Below, piece after piece: positions 38,422-46,913 of a stretch of 64,000 nt of DNA; position 1 is the stretch's first letter, and the number at the start of each line of letters is the position of its first letter. The position numbers and the translations under genes are program-made. The stretch spans positions 1 through 64,000 of the forward strand of contig JADZDM010000014.1 in NCBI GenBank assembly GCA_020851035.1, read 5' to 3'. Source of the DNA: Gemmatimonadaceae bacterium. GTDB taxonomy: Bacteria > Gemmatimonadota > Gemmatimonadetes > Gemmatimonadales > Gemmatimonadaceae. The notes beneath the pieces were generated by a model. That model ran no database searches and was not told where the DNA came from. It saw only the letters and a program-made list of their open reading frames with translations.

Positions 38422-39333
38422 ATGGAAGAACGCCTGTACCAGATCCTCGGACGCCACCGCGCCGAGCCCCTTCCCGAGCGCAAGCCCAGCTGGCTCAAGG
38501 TCAAGGCGCCCGGGGGCGGGAACTACATGCACATCAAGGGGATGATGCGCGACCTCGGCCTGCACACGGTCTGCGAGGAGGCGCACTGCCCGAACATCGG
38601 TGAGTGCTGGGAGCACGGCACCGCCACGTTCATGATCCTCGGCGACGTCTGCACCCGGAACTGCGCCTACTGCGCCGTGTCGCACGGCCGTCCGCCCAGC
38701 TTCGACCTGGCCGAGCCGGAGAAGGTCGCCAGCGCCGTGGCGGCCATGAACCTGCGCCACGCCGTCATCACCTCGGTGGACCGGGACGACCTCCCCGATT
38801 TCGGCTCGCATCACTTCCACGAGACGATCCGCCTGATCCACGAGATGGTGCCGGCCTGCTCGGTCGAGGTGCTCGTCCCCGACTTCCAGGGCCGGCAGGA
38901 CGCCGTGGAGCACGTGCTCGATGCGCGGCCGGAGATCTACAACCACAACACCGAGACGGTGCCGCGGCTGTACAAGAAGGCGCGGCCGGGCGGACGCTAC
39001 GAGCGGGTGCTGAACATCTTCCGCATCGCCAAGGCGCACGCGCCGGACATCCTCACCAAGACGGGCATCATCCTCGGCATGAGCGAGACCATCGAGGAGG
39101 TCGTGGAGGTCATGAAGGACCTCCGCTCGGTGGACGTCGACATCCTCACGCTGGGCCAGTACCTGAAGCCGTCCGAGAGTCACATCGCCCTCGACCGATA
39201 CTACACCCCGGCGGAGTTCCGTCACCTGCGCGACGCGGGCATGGCGATGGGCTTCCGCCATGTCGAGAGCGGCCCGCTGGTGCGGTCGTCGTACCATGCC
39301 TGGGAGCAGGTGCAGGCCGCCACGGTGGCCTGA
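38422..39333 (+). CDS. lipA: Lipoyl synthase
   Basis: 303 aa. Two Fe-S sites are visible: the auxiliary cluster CEEAHCPNIGECWE and the radical-SAM CxxxCxxC in CTRNCAYCAVSHG. GRPPSFDLAEPEKVA and the C-terminal GPLVRSSYHA (auxiliary-cluster Ser) complete the family pattern. It inserts two sulfur atoms into protein-bound octanoyl groups to make lipoate on PdhC and GcvH. It starts the region that holds its pdh targets and lipB. Confidence 0.98.
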   Translation: MEERLYQILGRHRAEPLPERKPSWLKVKAPGGGNYMHIKGMMRDLGLHTVCEEAHCPNIGECWEHGTATFMILGDVCTRNCAYCAVSHGRPPSFDLAEPEKVASAVAAMNLRHAVITSVDRDDLPDFGSHHFHETIRLIHEMVPACSVEVLVPDFQGRQDAVEHVLDARPEIYNHNTETVPRLYKKARPGGRYERVLNIFRIAKAHAPDILTKTGIILGMSETIEEVVEVMKDLRSVDVDILTLGQYLKPSESHIALDRYYTPAEFRHLRDAGMAMGFRHVESGPLVRSSYHAWEQVQAATVA

Positions 39334-39506
39334 GGGGTCTGCTGGTCCCGGTGGCCGCGCGGAGTAGTCGCGGGGTCGCTGCGCAGTTCGTGCCTCGCGT
39401 CGCTCACAGTAGGGAGCGTCCTGACCATCGTGTGCCTGCCCCCACCGGGCAGGCGCATGACTCGTGGACAGCATGTCCGCCAGTTCAACCCACTGTCGCC
39501 CAACCC

Positions 39507-40577
39507 ATGGCCAAGCGCACCTCCCCGGCGAAAGCCTCGCCGAAGTCCGCTGCGTCCGCGCCGCCCGCCGCGCCGGATGCGGAGCGCACGCTCCATCTCT
39601 CGCTGCTCCGCTCCATGCTGCTGCAGCGGCGCTTCGAGGAACGCTGCGCCGAGGCGTACGCCATCGGCCGCATCGGCGGCTTCTGCCACCTCTACATCGG
39701 GCAGGAGGCTGTGAGCACCGGCACCCTCAGCCTGCTGCGGCCCGACGACTACATGATCACCACCTACCGTGACCACGGCCAGGCGCTCGCCCGCGGCATC
39801 ACGCCGCGTGCCGTGATGGCCGAGCTCTTCGGCCGCATCGACGGCTGCGCCGGCGGCAAGGGTGGATCGATGCACATGTTCGACAAGGCCACCGGCTTCC
39901 TGGGCGGCCACGGCATCGTCGGCGGGCACCTGCCGATCGCCACCGGCGTCGGCTTCGCGATCAAGTACCGCGGCGGCGACCAGGTGATCTGCTGCTTCTT
40001 CGGCGAGGCGGCCGTGAACAACGGCGCGTTCCACGAGGCACTCAACATGGCCTCGCTCTGGAAGCTGCCCGTGCTCTTCATCATCGAGAACAACCGGTAC
40101 GGCATGGGCACCGCCGTCGAGCGCGCCTCCGCCATCAACGACATCTACCAGCGGGCCGGCAGCTACGACATGCACCGCGCGGTGGTGGACGGGCAGGACG
40201 TGCTCGCCGTGCGCGCCGCCGTGGAGGAGGCCGTGGCCCGCGCACGCAGCGAGCAGAGCCCCACGCTGCTCGAGATGCGCACCTACCGCTTCATGGGCCA
40301 CTCGATGTCCGACGCGGTCAGTGGCACCTACCGCACCAAGGCCGAACTCGACGAGCACCTCGAGCGCGACCCGATCTCGCTGCTGCGCGCGCACATGGAG
40401 TCGCGCGGCACGCTGTCCGAGGCGGTGATGCACGAGATGGACACCGAGATCAAGGCGATCGTGCAGGATTCCTGGGACTTCGCCGAGGCCAGCCCGGAAC
40501 CCCCGCTCGCGGCCCTGATGGAGAACATCTACGTGGACACCACCTCTGATTCCGGCGCCGCCGGGGCGTGGGGCTGA
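39507..40577 (+). CDS. pdhA: Pyruvate dehydrogenase E1 component, alpha subunit
   Basis: 356 aa. After a short Lys/Ala-rich N-terminal extension come the E1α blocks HLSLLRSMLLQRRFEERCAE, RIGGFCHLYIGQEAV, DDYMITTYRDHGQALARG and GGKGGSMHMFD. The thiamine diphosphate region is FFGEAAVNNGAFHEALNMAS, followed by IIENNRYGMGT. It decarboxylates pyruvate together with PdhB. The heterotetrameric form (separate α and β) is used here. pdhB starts four bases after the stop. The region 39334-39506 upstream holds nothing recognisable. Confidence 0.96.
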   Translation: MAKRTSPAKASPKSAASAPPAAPDAERTLHLSLLRSMLLQRRFEERCAEAYAIGRIGGFCHLYIGQEAVSTGTLSLLRPDDYMITTYRDHGQALARGITPRAVMAELFGRIDGCAGGKGGSMHMFDKATGFLGGHGIVGGHLPIATGVGFAIKYRGGDQVICCFFGEAAVNNGAFHEALNMASLWKLPVLFIIENNRYGMGTAVERASAINDIYQRAGSYDMHRAVVDGQDVLAVRAAVEEAVARARSEQSPTLLEMRTYRFMGHSMSDAVSGTYRTKAELDEHLERDPISLLRAHMESRGTLSEAVMHEMDTEIKAIVQDSWDFAEASPEPPLAALMENIYVDTTSDSGAAGAWG

Positions 40578-40581
40578 ACCG

Positions 40582-41562
40582 ATGGCAATCATCACGTACC
40601 GTGACGCGCTGAACCAGGCCCTCCGCGAGGAGATGCAGCGCGACGCGCGCGTCTTCCTGATGGGCGAGGAAGTCGGTGTCTACCAGGGCGCCTACAAGGT
40701 GTCGAAGGGGCTGCTGCAGGAGTTCGGCGAGATGCGCGTGGTGGACACGCCGATCACCGAGCTCGGGTTCGCCGGCGTCGGCGTCGGCGCCGCGATGGTG
40801 GGGCTGCGCCCGATCATCGAGTTCATGACCTGGAACTTCGCGCTGCTGGCGCTGGACCAGGTGGTGAACGCGGCCGCCAAGATGCTCTACATGTCCGGCG
40901 GGCAGTTCAACATCCCGATGGTCTTCCGCGGACCGAACGGTGCCGCGCTGCAGCTGGGGGCACAGCACAGCCAGGCCTGGGAAAGCTGGCTCGCGCACAT
41001 CCCGGGGCTCAAGGTCGTCGCCCCCGGCACGCCATACGACGCGAAGGGGCTGCTCAAGGCCGCCATCCGCGACGACAACCCGGTGTGCGTGCTCGAGGGC
41101 GAGATGCTCTACAACAACAAGGGCGAGGTGCCCGACGGCGAGTACATCGTGCCGCTCGGTGTCGCGGACCTGAAGCGCACCGGCGAGCACGCCACGATCG
41201 TCACCTGGGGCAAGCAGGTGCTGGTGGCGATGGCGGCCGCCGACCAGCTCGCGAAGGACGGCATCCGGCTCGACGTCGTGGACCTGCGCAGCATCCGTCC
41301 CCTGGACGAACGCGCGATCATCGACAGCGTGCGCAAGACCAACCGCTGCGTGGTGCTCGAGGAAGGCTGGTACTTCGCCGGCGTCGGTGCGCAGGTGGCC
41401 GACCTGGTGCAGCGCGAGTGCTTCGACGACCTCGACCACCCGGTGCTGCGCGTGACACAGGCCGACGCACCGATGCCGTACGCGAAGCAGCTGGAGAAGG
41501 CGGCCAAGGCCGACCTGCCGAAGACCATCGCCGCGGTCCGCCGCGTCCTCTACCTCGACTGA
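40582..41562 (+). CDS. pdhB: Pyruvate dehydrogenase E1 component, beta subunit
   Basis: 326 aa. Family blocks are TYRDALNQALREEMQRD, FLMGEEVGVYQGAYKVSKGL, RVVDTPITELGFAGVGVGAA and GGQFNIPMVFRGPNGAALQL. The transketolase-like pyrimidine and C-terminal domains are both present. It completes the E1 active site with PdhA and reductively acetylates the lipoyl arm of PdhC. Spacing to pdhA is four bases and to pdhC 24 bases, so these form one operon. Confidence 0.97.
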   Translation: MAIITYRDALNQALREEMQRDARVFLMGEEVGVYQGAYKVSKGLLQEFGEMRVVDTPITELGFAGVGVGAAMVGLRPIIEFMTWNFALLALDQVVNAAAKMLYMSGGQFNIPMVFRGPNGAALQLGAQHSQAWESWLAHIPGLKVVAPGTPYDAKGLLKAAIRDDNPVCVLEGEMLYNNKGEVPDGEYIVPLGVADLKRTGEHATIVTWGKQVLVAMAAADQLAKDGIRLDVVDLRSIRPLDERAIIDSVRKTNRCVVLEEGWYFAGVGAQVADLVQRECFDDLDHPVLRVTQADAPMPYAKQLEKAAKADLPKTIAAVRRVLYLD

Positions 41563-41586
41563 TCCCACTCCGCCGGTATCCTGACG

Positions 41587-42909
41587 ATGGCCACCAAGGT
41601 GATGATGGAAGCGCTCTCTCCGACCATGGAAGAGGGGCGCCTCGTGAAGTGGAACAAGAACGAGGGCGATGTCGTGAAGGCGGGCGACGTGCTCGCCGAG
41701 GTCGAGACCGACAAGGCGATCATGGAGCTGGTCGCCCGCGGCGACGGCGTCCTCCGGGCACGCCTGATCCCCGAAGGCACCACCACGCCGGTCGGCCAGC
41801 TCATCGGCGTGATCGCTGCGCCCGACGAGGACATCGCGTCGCTGACGGCTGCGGCTGGCCCGGCCGCCCCGGCCCCCGCAGCCGCCGCTCCGGAGGCTCC
41901 AGCGGCTCCAGCGGCTCCACCTGCTCCAGCAGCGGCCGCCCCGCCGGTCCCGGCCGCGCCGGCCGCCGCGGTCGCCCCGCGTACCACCATGCCCCACGTG
42001 ATCGACCACGCGTCGGAGCAGCCGTTGCACGCAAGCGACACCGGGGGTAGACAGCTTGCATCACCCCTGGCCCGCCGGATGGCCAGCGAACGCGGCCTGG
42101 ACATCAACCAGGTGCGGGGATCCGGCCCTGGCGGACGGATCATCAAGCGCGACATCGAGGAGGCGATGGCAGGCGGCACGGCACTCCTGGCCGGCGCCCG
42201 TCCCACCGCCGCCGGTGCGAGCGCCGCCGACTACACCGACCAGCCGCTGACCCAGATCCGCAAGACGATCGCCCGGCGCCTGGCGGAGTCCATCGGCCCG
42301 ATCCCCACCTTCTACCTGACGGCCGAGTTCGACCTCGGCCGCGTCACCGACATGCGCGCCGCCATGGCCGCGATCGGCCCGGAGTACAAGGTCAGCGTCA
42401 ACGACATCATCCTGAAGGCCGTTGCCGTCGCCCTGACCCGGCATCCGGAGGTCAATTCCCACTGGATGGGCGACAAGATCCGCCAGCACAGCCGTGTGCA
42501 TGTCGGCATGGCAGTCGCGATGCCCGAGGGGCTGATCACCCCGGTCATCTTCGACGCCAACCAGAAGGGGCTGTCGCAGATCAGCCAGGAAGCCCGCGAG
42601 CTGGCCAAGCGCGCCCGCGAGCGGAAGCTCCAGCCGCACGAGTACACGGGGGCGACGATGTCGGTGTCGAACCTGGGCATGCTCGGCATCGACGAATTCA
42701 CCGCCATCATCAACCCGCCCGAAGCCGCCATCCTGGCCGTCGGCGCGGTGGAAGACAAGCCGGTGGTGATCAACGGCGCCATCGAAGTCCGCAAGCGGAT
42801 GCGCGTGACACTCTCCTGTGACCACCGGGTGATCGATGGAGCACTGGGCGCACAATTCTTGCAGAGTTTGAGGCGTCTAATCGAAAATCCGCTCATGCTG
42901 GTGTATTGA
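41587..42909 (+). CDS. pdhC: Dihydrolipoamide acetyltransferase, E2 component of pyruvate dehydrogenase
   Basis: 440 aa with three domains. A single lipoyl domain at residues 1-80 has the target Lys43 in VETDKAIMEL. An Ala/Pro-rich linker (about 88-133) leads to the E1/E3-binding domain around 158-195 (ASPLARRMASERGLDINQVR). The catalytic acyltransferase domain has the active-site His near residue 413 in SCDHRVIDGALG. It passes acetyl groups from E1 to CoA and forms the complex core. Only one lipoyl domain is present, against up to three in some E2 proteins. Confidence 0.97.
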   Translation: MATKVMMEALSPTMEEGRLVKWNKNEGDVVKAGDVLAEVETDKAIMELVARGDGVLRARLIPEGTTTPVGQLIGVIAAPDEDIASLTAAAGPAAPAPAAAAPEAPAAPAAPPAPAAAAPPVPAAPAAAVAPRTTMPHVIDHASEQPLHASDTGGRQLASPLARRMASERGLDINQVRGSGPGGRIIKRDIEEAMAGGTALLAGARPTAAGASAADYTDQPLTQIRKTIARRLAESIGPIPTFYLTAEFDLGRVTDMRAAMAAIGPEYKVSVNDIILKAVAVALTRHPEVNSHWMGDKIRQHSRVHVGMAVAMPEGLITPVIFDANQKGLSQISQEARELAKRARERKLQPHEYTGATMSVSNLGMLGIDEFTAIINPPEAAILAVGAVEDKPVVINGAIEVRKRMRVTLSCDHRVIDGALGAQFLQSLRRLIENPLMLVY

Positions 42910-42931
42910 AATATCACTGATTCCGGGCCTC

Positions 42932-44506
42932 ATGGCGCACGACGAAAACCCGACCACTGAGGCTCGCGACGAGGCGCCCTCCCCTGCGGAATCCGGCCAG
43001 CCGGACCCAGCCAGCGGCGTACCGGACGAAGGGTCCGGCGCGGCGGAGCCCGAGGCTGCCGCACCGCGCCGGTTCACCCTGGCGTCACTGCTCGACCTCG
43101 ACGACGCCGATCTCGCCGAGCCGCTGTCACGGACGGCGCCACCGGAACACCGGTGGGAGCAGCTGTCGCTCCGGGTCACGCCCGAGACGGGTGAGGCCAT
43201 TCCCTCCTCCATCCGCTCCGGCCAGGCGTCCTCGCCGCCGGGCGGGGAGATGGAGCTGATCCCGGGACTCGACGATCCCGGTGCCGTCGAGGTGCCGGTG
43301 TACCTGGCCGGCCGGACGCTTTTCGAGTTCCTGCACCCCACAGGTGAGGCCGACCCGCCACAGGCGGCGCCGGTCGAGCAGCCCGACCAGGCCGACTGGG
43401 CCGTGTCCGGCGCGATCGAGCCTCCGAAGCTCCTCGCGTCCGCCGTCGAGGAGCCGGCCTCGGTGCACAAGCCGACGCCTGCGCATGTGAAGCCGCTCGC
43501 GCTGGCCACGAAGTCGGTGCGCCGACCGCGCCGCCGCATGGACGCCCCGGTCGCGAACTTCGAGAAGTCGGAGTCGGCGTCGGTGCTCTGGCCCAGCCGG
43601 CGCTCCCCCACCACGCCGGGCATCATCGTCCGTGAATGCGCACGCTGCCGCGCCCCCTTCACGGCGGAGCGCTGCGAGTCGTGCGGCCACGGCGAATCGG
43701 TCGCACCGCGGCTCGCGCCGCTCAGCGCCCCCCAGCGCCTCGTCGGCTACCTGCTCGACCACAAGAGCCGCGCCGTGCGGACCATCAGCGCGCTGCTGCT
43801 TGCACCGGGCGAGCTCACCGCCGACTACCTCGCCGGTCACCGGCGCCGGTACTTCGGGCCCGGTGTCGTGTTCGGCATCGCCATCGTGATCCTGCTCGCC
43901 ACCTGCATGCTCGCCGGACTCCGGCCGCGGCCTGATCGCGCGCTCGCCATCGGCGACGATCGCACCGAACTCGCCGCTGCCGGCCTTGCGGACCGGCAGA
44001 TCACCGGCACGATGTACGAGCAGCCCGACGCGGTGCGTGACACGCTCCAGCTCGTCAACCGCTTCCCGGTCGTCTGGGTGGCACTCATGCTGCTCGGCGT
44101 GCTGTCGGTGGTCGCCGCGATGCGGATCACGCAGCGCCGCGACGGACCCGCCGAGATGGTCTTCACCGCCCATTTCACGGGCTGGTTCGTCGTCTGGTGG
44201 GCGCTCCTCGTGCCGGCGTCGCTGCTCCTGCTCCGCTGGGGCTTCGAGTACGCGGCCGTGCTCAACGACGTCACCGCGGTGCGCTACATCGACGACGGCC
44301 AGGTGGCCGGCATGTCGCGCATCTGGAACGCACTGCGGGCGATGGTCATCACCCCGTGGTTCCACAGCGCGCTCCTCGCCTGCGGCATCGTGCCCTGGTG
44401 CGTGCTGGCCTACCGCCGCGCCTTCGAGGATCCGTGGGCCCGCGCCATCGTCGCCGGCGTGATCACTGCCGCCGTCCCCCTCCTCCTCCTCCTCCCGTTC
44501 GCCTGA
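42932..44506 (+). CDS. DUF3667-like membrane protein with a zinc ribbon and long disordered N terminus
   Basis: 524 aa. The first ~230 residues are acidic and Pro-rich low-complexity sequence. A zinc ribbon follows at about 234-252 (CARCRAPFTAERCESCGHG), then the DUF3667 block LDHKSRAVRTISALLLAPGE, DYLAGHRRRYFGPGVVFG and four to five membrane helices. The function of DUF3667 proteins is unknown. It lies 22 bp after pdhC and before lpd, an unexpected membrane protein inside the pyruvate dehydrogenase cluster. A hairpin follows it, so it may end the pdh transcript. Confidence 0.75.
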   Translation: MAHDENPTTEARDEAPSPAESGQPDPASGVPDEGSGAAEPEAAAPRRFTLASLLDLDDADLAEPLSRTAPPEHRWEQLSLRVTPETGEAIPSSIRSGQASSPPGGEMELIPGLDDPGAVEVPVYLAGRTLFEFLHPTGEADPPQAAPVEQPDQADWAVSGAIEPPKLLASAVEEPASVHKPTPAHVKPLALATKSVRRPRRRMDAPVANFEKSESASVLWPSRRSPTTPGIIVRECARCRAPFTAERCESCGHGESVAPRLAPLSAPQRLVGYLLDHKSRAVRTISALLLAPGELTADYLAGHRRRYFGPGVVFGIAIVILLATCMLAGLRPRPDRALAIGDDRTELAAAGLADRQITGTMYEQPDAVRDTLQLVNRFPVVWVALMLLGVLSVVAAMRITQRRDGPAEMVFTAHFTGWFVVWWALLVPASLLLLRWGFEYAAVLNDVTAVRYIDDGQVAGMSRIWNALRAMVITPWFHSALLACGIVPWCVLAYRRAFEDPWARAIVAGVITAAVPLLLLLPFA

Positions 44507-44518
44507 CCCGCCGCGACA

Positions 44519-44546
44519 CCAGTGTGGCCGCCCCTCGCCACACTGG
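44519..44546 (+). terminator. Hairpin after the DUF3667 gene
   Basis: A perfect 10-bp inverted repeat CCAGTGTGGC/GCCACACTGG (44519-44528 and 44537-44546) with an 8-base loop starts 12 bases after the DUF3667 stop. There is no T tract. It may terminate or attenuate transcription before lpd. Confidence 0.6.
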
Positions 44547-44649
44547 AGCCGACCGGTGGAACCGGGCATCTTTCCCGGGCTCCCGTTCCGGCATGGACCG
44601 GTGAGCCACGGTGCGGCGTCTGCCGCCCGCTCCCCCACGCGAGATCGTC

Positions 44650-46053
44650 ATGGCTTCGTTCGACGTCATCATCCTCGGCGGCGGTCCCGCCGGGTACGTC
44701 TGCGCCATCCGCAGTGCGCAGCTTGGCCTCCAGGTCGCAGTCATCGAGCGTGAAGCGCTCGGCGGCACCTGCGTCCTCTGGGGCTGCATCCCCGCCAAGT
44801 CGCTCCTCGAGAGCGCGTCGCTGGCCAACAAGGTGCGGAAGGCGGCCGAGCATGGCATCACCACCGGCGAGGTGCAGTTCGACTTCGGGACGGCGATGAA
44901 GCGTTCGCGCGGGGTCAGCACCCAGAACTCCAAGGGCGTCGAGTTCCTCCTCAAGAAGAACAAGGTCACCTGGATCCGCGGCACCGGGCGCGTGACCAAC
45001 GCGACCACCGTCGAGGTCAAGGATGCCGACGGCAAGGTCGAGTCGCACAGCGCCAGGAAGGCCCTCGTCATCGCGACCGGCTCCCGCGTGCGCGGCCTGC
45101 CGCAGGTCGGACTCGACATCAACCGCAAGTCCGTCCTGTCGTCCGACGAGGTCCTGGTCCTCGAGGCCGCACCGAAGACCATGGCGGTCGTGGGCGCCGG
45201 TGCCGTGGGCTGCGAGTTCGCCGACGTCTTCAACGCCTTCGGCACGCAGGTCACCCTGATCGAGGTCGCGCCGCGCATCCTCCCGATCGAGGATGCCGAC
45301 TGCTCCGCCGAGCTCGCCCGTGCCTTCAAGAAGCGCGGGATCGAGTCGGTGACCGGGGCGAAGATCACCGCCGCCAAGGTCGGCGAGACCTCGGTGACGC
45401 TCTCGTTCGAGGCCGCCGGCCACGCCCGCGTCCTCACGGTGGACAAGGTCCTCGTCGCCGCCGGTCGCGCCCCGAACACCGACGGCTTCGGACTCGAGGC
45501 GCTCGGCGTGAAGAAGTCCGACCGCGGCTTCATCGCGATCAACGAGCGGTTCGAGACCTCGGTGAAGGGTGTCTACGCCATCGGCGACGTGGCCGGCAAC
45601 CAGATGCTCGCGCACAAGGGCTCGCGCGAGGGCCACGTGCTCGCCGACATGCTCGGCGGGCACGCCACGCACCCGGTGAACTACGGCAACATCCCGAGCT
45701 GCACCTACTGCCACCCCGAAGTGGCCTCCATCGGCCTCACCGAGGAGCAGGTCAGGGCCAAGGGCCTCGAGTACAAGGTCGGGAAGTTCCCGTTCTCGGC
45801 CAACGGCCGCGCCCGCACCTCGGGCGACACCGACGGCTTCGTGAAGATCATCCGCGACGAGAAGTACGGTGAGATCCTCGGCGCCCACATCGTCGGCGCC
45901 CACGCCACCGAGCTCATTCACGAGCTGGTCGTGGCCCGCGAGAACGAGTTCACCGTCGAGGAGATCGACCTCGCGCTGCACGCGCACCCCACGCTGTCTG
46001 AGGCGGTGGCCGAGGCGGTCCTCGACTCGATGGGGAAGATGGTCCACGCGTGA
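44650..46053 (+). CDS. lpdA: Dihydrolipoyl dehydrogenase, E3 component
   Basis: 467 aa from the ATG at 44650; a GTG at 44611 would add 13 residues without family similarity. FAD binding is FDVIILGGGPAGYVCAIR, the redox disulfide is GGTCVLWGCIPAKSLLE (usual form GGTCLNxGCIPSK), NAD binding is MAVVGAGAVGCEFADVF, and the catalytic His-Glu pair is in LHAHPTLSEAV. It reoxidises dihydrolipoyl groups of PdhC and GcvH with NAD+. lipB follows 25 bases later. Confidence 0.97.
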   Translation: MASFDVIILGGGPAGYVCAIRSAQLGLQVAVIEREALGGTCVLWGCIPAKSLLESASLANKVRKAAEHGITTGEVQFDFGTAMKRSRGVSTQNSKGVEFLLKKNKVTWIRGTGRVTNATTVEVKDADGKVESHSARKALVIATGSRVRGLPQVGLDINRKSVLSSDEVLVLEAAPKTMAVVGAGAVGCEFADVFNAFGTQVTLIEVAPRILPIEDADCSAELARAFKKRGIESVTGAKITAAKVGETSVTLSFEAAGHARVLTVDKVLVAAGRAPNTDGFGLEALGVKKSDRGFIAINERFETSVKGVYAIGDVAGNQMLAHKGSREGHVLADMLGGHATHPVNYGNIPSCTYCHPEVASIGLTEEQVRAKGLEYKVGKFPFSANGRARTSGDTDGFVKIIRDEKYGEILGAHIVGAHATELIHELVVARENEFTVEEIDLALHAHPTLSEAVAEAVLDSMGKMVHA

Positions 46054-46078
46054 GCCGTGCGTGGGTGACGGTGCGCCC

Positions 46079-46786
46079 GTGAGCACGCGCCGCCTGCTGG
46101 TGGTCACCCTCGGGCGCCTGGAGTTCAGCGAGGCGCTCGGGCTGCAGCGGGCCGTGTCGGTGGCGCGCAGCAGCGGCACCGTGCCGGATGACGTGCTGCT
46201 GCTGGTGGAGCACCCGCCGGTGGTCACGCTGGGACGCAGTACCAAGGGCGACAACCTGCAGATCCCCGACGCGCTTCTCGCCGCCCGCGGTGTCGCGCGC
46301 TTCGAGATCGAGCGCGGGGGCGATGCCACGTTTCACGGGCCGGGCCAGCTCGTGGGGTACCCGATCGTGGACCTGAAGCAGCACACGCAGGACCTGCACT
46401 GGTACCTGCGCCAGGTGGAGGAGGCGCTCATCGTCGCCCTCGCGCAGGTGGGGCTCCAGGCCGGTCGCGTGGCGAAGTACACGGGCGTCTGGGTCGACGA
46501 TCGCAAGATCGCCTCCATTGGCGTGCATGCCCGCGACTGGGTCACGCGCCACGGCTTCGCGCTCAACGTCGACACCGACCTGTCGTACTTCGACCTCTTC
46601 ACCCCCTGCGGCATCGCCGACGTGGTGATGACCAGCACCCGCCGCGAACTCGGCGAGGCGGCACCGACACTGGCGGCGATGCAGTCCCTCGTCGCCGGTG
46701 CCTTCGCGACGACGTTCGCGCTGAGCGCCACCCCGTGCTCCCGCACCGATCTCGAGGCACTCCTGCCTGTGCCGGCGCTGCCCTGA
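46079..46786 (+). CDS. lipB: Octanoyl-ACP:protein octanoyltransferase
   Basis: 235 aa from a GTG at 46079. Motifs are RGGDATFHGPGQLVGYPIVD (the RGGxxTxHGPGQ block), GVWVDDRKIASIGVHARDWV with the catalytic Lys, and the catalytic Cys in FTPCGIADVV. It moves octanoyl from ACP to the E2 and H proteins, which LipA then converts to lipoyl. It closes the lipoate/pdh gene group. A LipM-like enzyme with possibly the same activity is encoded at 21.2 kb. Confidence 0.96.
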   Translation: MSTRRLLVVTLGRLEFSEALGLQRAVSVARSSGTVPDDVLLLVEHPPVVTLGRSTKGDNLQIPDALLAARGVARFEIERGGDATFHGPGQLVGYPIVDLKQHTQDLHWYLRQVEEALIVALAQVGLQAGRVAKYTGVWVDDRKIASIGVHARDWVTRHGFALNVDTDLSYFDLFTPCGIADVVMTSTRRELGEAAPTLAAMQSLVAGAFATTFALSATPCSRTDLEALLPVPALP

Positions 46787-46913
46787 CGCCCCTGGTGTGG
46801 CCGGGCATCCCGGGCAGCGCGTGCCCACGCCGCGGACGGGCACGCTCGACCGGCACCGGCCGTCTGCCCGGTCCCGTGTGACGGCGGACAGACGGCCCGT
46901 GCTATCGTTCAGC
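46787..46913. promoter_or_regulatory. Gap between lipB and uvrD
   Basis: A 127-bp gap containing the 9-bp inverted repeat GGCCGTCTG/CAGACGGCC (46858-46866 and 46889-46897). The second arm ends just before GTGCTATCGTT at 46899-46909, a -10-like sequence very close to the uvrD ATG. The repeat could be a terminator for lipB or an operator for uvrD; nothing decides between these. Confidence 0.35.

Noticed and set aside
42932-44506. DUF3667 protein as an E3-binding or extra pdh subunit
   Set aside because: It has no lipoyl, E3-binding or acyltransferase motif; only its position links it to the complex.
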